From contig JAOUPW010000086.1 of the NCBI GenBank assembly GCA_029879665.1, positions 1 through 7,179 of the forward strand: a stretch of 7,179 bases of DNA, given 5' to 3'. This stretch comes from Rhodospirillales bacterium. GTDB taxonomy: Bacteria > Pseudomonadota > Alphaproteobacteria > Rhodospirillales > JAOUPW01. Position 1 is the first letter of the stretch. Each line of letters begins with the position of its first letter. Both the position numbers and the translations under genes were made by a program. The notes under the pieces are model-generated. The model was not told the origin of the DNA, did no database searches, and was given only the letters and a program-made list of their open reading frames with translations. Below are positions 1-5,073 of the stretch, in pieces.

Positions 1-906
1 GCGGAGGAAATCGTTATCGACGGCGGACGAATAAAACCCGGTAGGGCTGAACTTGTTGAGTGAAATATCCCCTTCTTTCAACGACATATATCGTTCACGC
101 CAGGCTTCGCAGACCGGGCTTTCCTTAGTCAGGATCGGCCGGGTGCCGAATTGAAAGGCAATCGGCCCCAGTTCCGGATTGCCGATCCAGTCCTGCCAGT
201 CGCGCAGGTACCAGACCCCGCCGGCCATGAGGATGGGAACCTTGTCCAGGCCAAGTTCGTTCATCAGCTTTCTCAGGCTCAGGACCCGTTCATAAGGCGC
301 CTGTGGCTGTTTCGGATCTTCGACGTTGCTGAGACCGTTGTGACCGCCGGCCAGCCAGGGGTCTTCGTAGACCACGCCGCCGAGCAGTTCGGAAGATTTG
401 TGATAGGCCCGTTTCCACAAAGCCCGGAAGGCGCGGGCCGAAGAAATGATCGGGTAGTAATACATATCATATTTGGACGCAATCTCGGAAAGCTTGTACG
501 GCATGCCAGCGCCGCAGGTGATGCCGTGCACCATGCCTTTCACTTTCTCCAGCACGCCATGAAGAATCCGTTCCGTGCCGCCGGCTTCCCACAGAACGTT
601 CATATGAATCCGGCCCTGTCCGTTGGAAATTTCGTGAGCGATACGGGCCTGGGTGATGCCGCCTTCGATGGCATATTTGACCAGCTCATCGAATCGGCCG
701 CGCCGGGTTTTGGCGTGATAAATTTGGGGGATCGGATTGCCGGCGTCATCAAAGGTGTCGGCGTTGACGCAGGAAAGGGTGCCGACCGCGCCCGCCGCCG
801 CCCAGGCGCCGGCGCTTTGGCCATTGGAAATGGAAACGCCCTTGCCCCCTTCCACCAGAGGCAGAACTTCCAGACCGGAAATCATCATAGGCAGAAGAGG
901 CTTCAA
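1..906 (-). CDS. Nitronate monooxygenase (2-nitropropane dioxygenase) family FMN protein, 3' end cut by window edge
   Basis: The first 302 residues are visible and the frame is open to the left edge. Family members of this kind are FMN-dependent TIM-barrel oxidoreductases, probably cytosolic; the best-known reaction is oxidation of alkyl nitronates, but many members have no known substrate. Visible motifs: a glycine-rich N-terminal segment after LPLVEGGKGV (residues 15-24), CGAGMP (131-136), LAGGHNG (185-191) with H189 at the place of the family's catalytic histidine, MAGGVW (227-232) in the FMN phosphate-binding position, and FGTRPILTKES (253-263). The start is TTG at 906: an in-frame stop lies 24 bases upstream, GGAG lies 7 bases before it, and the segment PLLPMM fits the family's N-terminus. 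ATG 888 and 885 are alternatives. It lies 74 bases after pnp, behind a GC hairpin, so it may be transcribed separately or by readthrough. The family call is firm; the substrate is unknown. Confidence 0.88.
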   Translation of the reverse strand, partial: MKPLLPMMISGLEVLPLVEGGKGVSISNGQSAGAWAAAGAVGTLSCVNADTFDDAGNPIPQIYHAKTRRGRFDELVKYAIEGGITQARIAHEISNGQGRIHMNVLWEAGGTERILHGVLEKVKGMVHGITCGAGMPYKLSEIASKYDMYYYPIISSARAFRALWKRAYHKSSELLGGVVYEDPWLAGGHNGLSNVEDPKQPQAPYERVLSLRKLMNELGLDKVPILMAGGVWYLRDWQDWIGNPELGPIAFQFGTRPILTKESPVCEAWRERYMSLKEGDISLNKFSPTGFYSSAVDNDFLR

Positions 907-913
907 GTGCGTT

Positions 914-917
914 CTCC
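914..917 (-). promoter_or_regulatory. Shine-Dalgarno GGAG deciding the TTG start of the flavoprotein gene
   Basis: GGAG on the minus strand ends 7 bases before TTG 906. The downstream ATG codons at 888 and 885 lack a good purine-rich site at normal spacing (the bases just before them read CCTCTTCTGCCT), which favours the TTG as the true start. Confidence 0.65.
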
Positions 918-945
918 GGTCTCTTCACTCGGAACAATGCAACAC

Positions 946-973
946 CGGCGGCGGTCCACAAGGGCCGCCGCCG
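946..973 (-). terminator. GC-rich hairpin after pnp, probable operon terminator
   Basis: A perfect 9-bp stem (CGGCGGCGG with CCGCCGCCG) encloses a 10-base loop and begins 7 bases after the pnp TAA. The stem can be lengthened by about four pairs if G-U pairs are allowed. The following bases, GTGTTGCATTGTT, are only moderately U-rich, so this is not a textbook intrinsic terminator. It may be a weak terminator or a 3'-end-protecting structure that allows some readthrough into the flavoprotein gene. Confidence 0.55.
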
Positions 974-980
974 ACGCGGA

Positions 981-3101
981 TTAGCTGGCGATTTCCTCGC
1001 CGGTTTCCTGGTTAACAGCCCGCATGCTGAGTTTTACTTTGCCACGATCGTCAATTCCGATCAGCTTGACTTTTACCTCGTCGCCGACGTTGACCACATC
1101 CGTGGTCTTGCCGACCCGGCCTTCGGCCAGTTCGCTGATATGGACCAAGCCGTCACGGCTGCCCATGAAATTGACGAAGGCGCCGAAATCGACCGTCTTC
1201 ACCACTTTGCCCGTATAGAGCGCGCCGACTTCCGGCTCGGCGGTAATGTTGCGGATCCAGTCGATGGCCGCTTCCGCCGCCTTTTGGTCGACGGCGGCGA
1301 CCTTGACCGTGCCGTCGTCGTCGATATCGACCTTGGCGCCGGTCACTTCGCAGATTTCACGGATCATCTTGCCGCCCGGGCCGATAACTTCACGGATCTT
1401 GTCCTTGTTGATCTGGATGACGGTAATCCGGGGAGCATTTTCGTTGACCGCATCACGGGAATTGGAAAGGGCTTTGGCCATTTCACCCAGGATGTGCAGC
1501 CGGCCATCACGAGCCTGCGCCAGCGCCGTTTTCATGATGTCCTCGGTGATGGAGGTAATCTTGATATCCATCTGCAACGAGGTCACGCCTTGGTCGGTTC
1601 CGGCTACCTTGAAGTCCATGTCGCCCAAGTGATCCTCATCGCCGAGAATATCGGAAAGAACGGCGATGCCGCTGTCTTCCTTGATCAGGCCCATGGCAAT
1701 GCCCGCGACGGGCCGTTTCAGCGGCACGCCCGCATCCATCAGCGCCAGCGAAGTGCCGCACACGGTTGCCATCGAGGAAGATCCGTTTGATTCGGTGATT
1801 TCGGAAACCGCCCGCAATGTATAGGGAAAGTCTTCCTTGGCCGGCAGCAGCGGATGGATCGCCCGCCACGCAAGCTTGCCGTGTCCGATTTCGCGCCGTC
1901 CGGTGAAGCCGAAACGCCCCGCTTCACCGACCGAATAGGGCGGGAAGTTATAATGCAGCATAAAATGTTCGAAATATTCGCCGGCCAGGGAGTCGATGCG
2001 TTGTTCATCCTGACCGGTGCCCAGAGTAGCCACCACCATGGCCTGGGTTTCGCCGCGAGTAAACAGAGCGCTACCGTGGGCGCGGGGCAGCAATCCGACT
2101 TCAGCGGAAATGGGCCGCACGGTCTTGGTGTCCCGACCGTCGATGCGCATCCCGGTATTGAGGATGTCGTGGCGCACGATGTCCTTTTCCAGAGACTTGA
2201 GCGCTTCCGGAAGAACTTCGCTGACCAGATTCTGATCGAGCGAATCATCGGCGGTTATTTCATCGCTGATGCGCGACTTCACCGCGGCAACCTTTTCCTG
2301 ACGCGCCATCTTGTCGCGTTCCTTGTAAGCTTCGCGCAGATCGGTATCGCCCATGGCGGCAACGCGGGCAACAATATCGGCCTTGCCGGCGGGCGGCTCG
2401 GGAAGGGCGCGCGGTTCCTTGGCGCAGGATTCGGCCAGTTCGATAATGGCGTTGATTACCGGCTGAAAAGCATTGTGACCATACGTTACCGCGCCCAACA
2501 TTATCTCTTCGCTGAGCTCACTTGCTTCCGATTCAACCATCAAAACGCCTTCAAGGGTTCCCGCCACCACGAGGTCAAGGTCGCTAGAGGACATTTCATC
2601 GATCTGCGGGTTGAGGACGTATTCGCCGTTGATATAGCCGACCCGGCAACCGCCGATGGGGCCCATGAAGGGCAGCCCGGAAAGGGTCAGCGCGGCGGAG
2701 GTTCCTATCAGGGCGACAATATCGGGATTGTTTTCCATGTCATGGGACAACACCGTGCAGATCACCTGGGTTTCACATTTGAACCCCTTGGCAAACAGCG
2801 GCCGGATGGGCCGGTCAATCAGGCGCGACGTTAAGGTTTCGTTGTCTCCGGGGCGGGATTCCCGCTTGAAGAAGCCGCCCGGAATCTTGCCGGCGGCATA
2901 GGCTTTTTCAATGTAGTGAACACTGAGCGGGAAAAAATCCAATCCCGGTTTCGCGTTTTTTTCGCCAACGACGGTGCACAGCACCTTGGTATCGCCGTAT
3001 GTCGCCATGACGGCGCCATCGGCCTGACGGGCGATTTTTCCTGATTCCAAAATCAGCTTGCGGCCGCCCCATTCTATTTCTTTCCTAAATTCCTTGAACA
3101 T
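981..3101 (-). CDS. pnp: Polyribonucleotide nucleotidyltransferase (PNPase)
   Basis: A full-length PNPase of 706 residues, close to the E. coli protein. It is the phosphate-dependent 3'-to-5' exoribonuclease of RNA decay, forms a trimer, and in many bacteria joins the degradosome. Domains in order: first RNase PH core (about 5-220) with [20 protein letters not shown] near 79-98; a helical linker; second RNase PH core (about 310-540) with the phosphate-binding serines in SNGSSS (about 438-443) and catalytic D490, D496 and K498 in [14 protein letters not shown] domain with GPGG (about 574-577); S1 domain (about 625-694). The short C-terminal tail is ordinary. I chose ATG 3101 because the protein then begins [16 protein letters not shown], as alphaproteobacterial PNPases do. 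An in-frame TTG at 3110 would add MRK. The ribosome-binding site is weak (GAG at short spacing). It lies downstream of rpsO after a structured leader, which suggests post-transcriptional control. Confidence 0.97.
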   Translation of the reverse strand: MFKEFRKEIEWGGRKLILESGKIARQADGAVMATYGDTKVLCTVVGEKNAKPGLDFFPLSVHYIEKAYAAGKIPGGFFKRESRPGDNETLTSRLIDRPIRPLFAKGFKCETQVICTVLSHDMENNPDIVALIGTSAALTLSGLPFMGPIGGCRVGYINGEYVLNPQIDEMSSSDLDLVVAGTLEGVLMVESEASELSEEIMLGAVTYGHNAFQPVINAIIELAESCAKEPRALPEPPAGKADIVARVAAMGDTDLREAYKERDKMARQEKVAAVKSRISDEITADDSLDQNLVSEVLPEALKSLEKDIVRHDILNTGMRIDGRDTKTVRPISAEVGLLPRAHGSALFTRGETQAMVVATLGTGQDEQRIDSLAGEYFEHFMLHYNFPPYSVGEAGRFGFTGRREIGHGKLAWRAIHPLLPAKEDFPYTLRAVSEITESNGSSSMATVCGTSLALMDAGVPLKRPVAGIAMGLIKEDSGIAVLSDILGDEDHLGDMDFKVAGTDQGVTSLQMDIKITSITEDIMKTALAQARDGRLHILGEMAKALSNSRDAVNENAPRITVIQINKDKIREVIGPGGKMIREICEVTGAKVDIDDDGTVKVAAVDQKAAEAAIDWIRNITAEPEVGALYTGKVVKTVDFGAFVNFMGSRDGLVHISELAEGRVGKTTDVVNVGDEVKVKLIGIDDRGKVKLSMRAVNQETGEEIAS

Positions 3102-3207
3102 CTTTCTCAATCTTTCATTACTGCTTACATTCCGGCGGCGGAGACTTCTGCGTCCCGGAGGCGGAGTTCATATATTCGTCCCGCCAACATCTTCCGGTTT
3201 CGCCCGC

Positions 3208-3228
3208 ATGATCGTAGGCCCGGATCAT
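3208..3228 (-). repeat. Inverted repeat (hairpin 3) in pnp leader
   Basis: ATGATC and GATCAT form a 6-bp stem around a 9-base loop. With one bulged A, GC pairs can be added below it, reaching position 3230. The stem is AT-rich compared with the two hairpins upstream and is therefore weaker. Confidence 0.45.
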
Positions 3229-3236
3229 TGCCACCG

Positions 3237-3258
3237 GCGGACGCGTTATTGCGTCCGC
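3237..3258 (-). repeat. Inverted repeat (hairpin 2) in pnp leader
   Basis: GCGGACGC and GCGTCCGC form a perfect 8-bp stem around the loop AATAAC. A second register is possible: GGACGCG (3262-3256) with CGCGTCC (3245-3239). The two pairings exclude each other. No U-run follows, so it is not an intrinsic terminator. Confidence 0.6.
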
Positions 3259-3265
3259 GTCCTCA

Positions 3266-3317
3266 GCGTTCCTGAGTCGCAACCGGCACCAATGCCGGAC
3301 AAAAGCGACTGGAACGC
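3266..3317 (-). repeat. Long imperfect hairpin (hairpin 1) just after the rpsO stop codon
   Basis: A 52-base structure begins 3 bases after the rpsO TAG. Its pairs are GCGTTCC with GGAACGC (7 bp), then AGTCGC with GCGACT (6 bp) with a 2-base CA bulge between, then an internal loop of six bases against two, then CCGGCA with TGCCGG (6 bp) closed by the tetraloop TTGG. That gives 19 pairs in total. It lacks a U-run, so RNase III processing or protection of the rpsO mRNA 3' end is more likely than simple termination. The pairing is seen in the sequence; the role is inferred. Confidence 0.7.
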
Positions 3318-3320
3318 ACG

Positions 3321-3590
3321 CTACCGTCTTAGGCCCAAACGTTTAATGATTTCGTCGTACCGGCTGACTTCCTTGCGTTTCATATAATCCAGCAGCCGCC
3401 GCCGTTGACCCACCATCATCAGCAGGCCGCGACGGGAATGGAAATCCTTGCCGTGGGTTTTAAGGTGTTCCGTCAGGTTTCCGATACGTTCACTCAGTAT
3501 GGCGACCTGAACTTCCGGCGATCCTGTGTCACCATCTTTTAGACTGAACTCTTTGATGAGTTCCTGCTTCCGCTCTGCGGTAATCGACAT
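3321..3590 (-). CDS. rpsO: 30S ribosomal protein S15
   Basis: At 89 residues it has the standard S15 length. S15 is a four-helix protein that binds the central domain of 16S rRNA early in 30S assembly and contributes to bridges with the 50S subunit. The family signature is unmistakable: [19 protein letters not shown] (about residues 22-40), [16 protein letters not shown] (about 42-57) and [11 protein letters not shown] (about 63-73), ending KRLGLRR. The ATG at 3590 has GGAG at 3600-3597 with a 6-base spacer. It lies 52 bases after truB and before pnp, the classic rpsO-pnp pair. In E. coli S15 represses its own translation through a leader pseudoknot; I did not find a clear equivalent in the short upstream gap. 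Confidence 0.98.
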   Translation of the reverse strand: MSITAERKQELIKEFSLKDGDTGSPEVQVAILSERIGNLTEHLKTHGKDFHSRRGLLMMVGQRRRLLDYMKRKEVSRYDEIIKRLGLRR

Positions 3591-3614
3591 CGTCTACTCC
3601 ATTTTCAAAAACAT

Positions 3615-3644
3615 GAAACGGTGAACCGGTGAGGAACACGTTTC
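3615..3644 (-). terminator. Weak hairpin with U-run between truB and rpsO (possible attenuator)
   Basis: GAAACG, overlapping the truB TGA, can pair with CGTTTC (6 bp, two more pairs past a bulge) around a loop of about 18 bases. It is followed on the minus strand by ATGTTTTTG. The stem is short and the loop long, so it is at best a partial terminator or attenuator upstream of rpsO. Confidence 0.3.
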
Positions 3645-4569
3645 AAAGGTTAAGGACACGTACGGGGCGGATTTCGCCGCCCCTGATCCGGGCCAGGGCA
3701 ACCGGTTTTCCTTCCGTCATGGCGATCAGGATATCGTCCTGACCGATCCCTTGAAGGGAGGTTCGGTTGGCCACGGGCAGTGCGGGAATTGGTTGTCCCA
3801 ACCGCAGGCACCGGGCCTCTGCCCCCGTCAGGGCCAGCGCCGGGATGTCGTCCAGCGCGGTCTCAACAGGCAGCAGCAAGTCTTCGAGGGGCGCACTATG
3901 CCCCAGGGTCTCCAGTTTATCCAGGGAAATTGCGCTCGTTTCTTCAAACGGCCCCACCTTGAGGCGGCGAAGGGCCGCAACATGGCCAACCGTCCCCAGG
4001 GCAAGGGCCAGATCCCGGGCCAAACCCCTCATATATGCGCCTTTTCCCGAGGTTACCCGGAAGATCGCATGGTCCGGATCCGGGGTCCCGACCAGTTGGA
4101 AATCATCAATCCGGATGGTCCGGGGCTTCAATTCCACGGGTTGTGCCTTGCGGGCCAGGTCGTAGGCCCGCTGACCGTCCACCTTGACCGCCGAATATTC
4201 GGGCGGAACCTGTTCGATGTTGCCGATAAACCCCGCCAGTGCGGCCTCTATGGCGTCCCGGGCGGGCCGCACCTCGCTGGTCGCCGTGACCTCACCCTCG
4301 GCATCATCGGTGGCCCGGGCCTCACCCCAGCGAAGGGTGAAATCGTAAACCTTGGTTCCATCCATGGCGTAGGACACCGTCTTGGTCGCTTCGCCCAGGG
4401 CCAAAGGCAGAACGCCGGTGGCCAGCGGGTCCAGGGTGCCGCCATGGCCGACCTTTGCGGCGCCGGTCAGGCGGCGAACCCGCCCAACGACGGCGTTGGA
4501 GGTTATGCCCGCTGGTTTATCAATGATAATCCAGCCGTTGATGGGTTTGCCGCGACGCTTACGTCCCAT
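3643..4569 (-). CDS. truB: tRNA pseudouridine(55) synthase
   Basis: A 308-residue protein, of normal size for TruB, which isomerises U55 in the T loop of most tRNAs to pseudouridine. Visible signatures: NGWIIIDKPAGITSNAVVG (11-29), GHGGTLDPLATGVLPLALGEATK (41-63) with the catalytic aspartate D47, VPPEYSAVKVDGQRAYDLAR (121-140), KGAYMRGLARDL (176-187) and LRRLKVGPF (200-208). A divergent C-terminal part (about 235-308) is probably the PUA-like RNA-binding region. I placed the start at ATG 4569 because the product then begins MGRKRRGKPINGW like related proteins and GAAGG (4582-4578) stands 8 bases upstream. The frame is open farther upstream to an ATG at 4692, but that extension lies inside rbfA and has no family resemblance. 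The start overlaps the rbfA end by 11 bases, indicating coupled translation. Confidence 0.96.
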   Translation of the reverse strand: MGRKRRGKPINGWIIIDKPAGITSNAVVGRVRRLTGAAKVGHGGTLDPLATGVLPLALGEATKTVSYAMDGTKVYDFTLRWGEARATDDAEGEVTATSEVRPARDAIEAALAGFIGNIEQVPPEYSAVKVDGQRAYDLARKAQPVELKPRTIRIDDFQLVGTPDPDHAIFRVTSGKGAYMRGLARDLALALGTVGHVAALRRLKVGPFEETSAISLDKLETLGHSAPLEDLLLPVETALDDIPALALTGAEARCLRLGQPIPALPVANRTSLQGIGQDDILIAMTEGKPVALARIRGGEIRPVRVLNL

Positions 4570-4993
4570 GGGCGGAGCCTTCGTCGACTTCCCCATCCCG
4601 GTCGTCGTCCCGCGCAAGATCCCGGGATACCTCCGGGGAATGCAGCAGGCGTTCAATCCGGGACGCTTCATCAAAGGTCGTATCTTCGGCAAAGGTCAGA
4701 TCGGGAACGTTTCTGAGCTTAACATCGCGGGCCAGCTGGCGACGAAGAAAGGGTCTCGCCCGGCCTAACGCTTTGAGCACCCGGTCTGCATCGCCGCCGC
4801 CAAGAGGTACGACAAATACAGTGGCCTTGCGTAAATCCGGGCTGATGCGGACTTCGGTAATGGTAACCGGGGTTCCCTCAAGACCAGGATCGCGGATTTC
4901 CCCGCGCTCAAGGAACATGGCGAGGACGTGGCGGATTTCCTCGCCAACCCGAAGCTGGCGCTGAGTGGGTATTTTGGAGTCCCTTCTTGCCAT
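4559..4993 (-). CDS. rbfA: Ribosome-binding factor A
   Basis: A 144-residue RbfA, the KH-fold factor that binds pre-30S particles and assists 16S rRNA 5'-end maturation and cold adaptation. Supporting segments are RQLRVGEEIRHVLAMFLERG (13-32), the strand VTITEVRISPDLRKATVFVVPLG (about 43-65) with the family's typical V-x-x-S-P-D-L-x-x-A pattern, and ARPFLRRQLARDVKLRNVPDLTF (about 79-101) followed by a segment rich in acidic residues that includes FDEASRIERLL. The tail (about 122-144) is hydrophilic and acidic and looks unstructured. ATG 4993 has GAGG at 5002-4999 with a 5-base spacer. It follows infB by 80 bases and overlaps truB, matching the conserved infB-rbfA-truB order. Confidence 0.95.
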   Translation of the reverse strand: MARRDSKIPTQRQLRVGEEIRHVLAMFLERGEIRDPGLEGTPVTITEVRISPDLRKATVFVVPLGGGDADRVLKALGRARPFLRRQLARDVKLRNVPDLTFAEDTTFDEASRIERLLHSPEVSRDLARDDDRDGEVDEGSAHGT

Positions 4994-5073
4994 GGATTCC
5001 TCGGTGGGGGCTTTCTAGGTAGGGGTTTCTCGAATAATCCGGATGCCGGGCACGGAGCCACGCGACGGCGCGA

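Larger units (their letters stand above)
3102..3320 (-). promoter_or_regulatory. rpsO-pnp intergenic region and pnp leader with three hairpins
   Basis: About 219 bases without a gene. On the minus strand it carries, in order, a long imperfect hairpin (3317-3266), a compact 8-bp hairpin (3258-3237) and a shorter hairpin (3228-3208), then an imperfectly repeated CTCCGCCNCCGG motif (3166-3155 and 3143-3132), and finally a purine-rich stretch before the pnp start. In E. coli the equivalent region holds the rpsO terminator, a pnp promoter and the RNase III-cleaved leader hairpin through which PNPase represses its own synthesis. A similar role here is inferred from position and structure only. I could not identify a convincing sigma-70-type promoter; TATATG at 3174-3169 has no good -35 partner. 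Confidence 0.6.

Noticed and set aside
151..984. Plus-strand open frame of 277 codons at the left end
   Set aside because: The minus strand here encodes clear nitronate monooxygenase motifs (AGGHNG, FGTRP), so the plus frame is a shadow.
1854..2834. Plus-strand open frame of 326 codons opposite pnp
   Set aside because: It is antisense to the RNase PH cores of PNPase and has no family resemblance; it follows from the third-position composition of the true gene.
3102..3110. TTG 3110 as the pnp start
   Set aside because: It would add only MRK before the typical MF...EIEWGGRKL opening. It cannot be excluded, but ATG 3101 is the better choice.
3169..3174. TATATG as a -10 box for a pnp promoter
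   Set aside because: There is no acceptable -35 element at 16-18 bases upstream; a lone AT-rich hexamer is not enough.
4570..4692. Upstream extension of truB to ATG 4692
   Set aside because: The extra 41 residues lie inside rbfA in another frame and do not look like TruB; ATG 4569 has a good ribosome-binding site and the family N-terminus.
3751..4716. Plus-strand open frame of 321 codons opposite truB and rbfA
   Set aside because: It spans the antisense of two conserved genes and their junction, with no motif that would indicate a real protein.
4765..5061. Minus-strand frame of 98 codons overlapping rbfA
   Set aside because: It is out of frame with rbfA, covers most of its conserved N-terminal half and lacks any recognisable feature.
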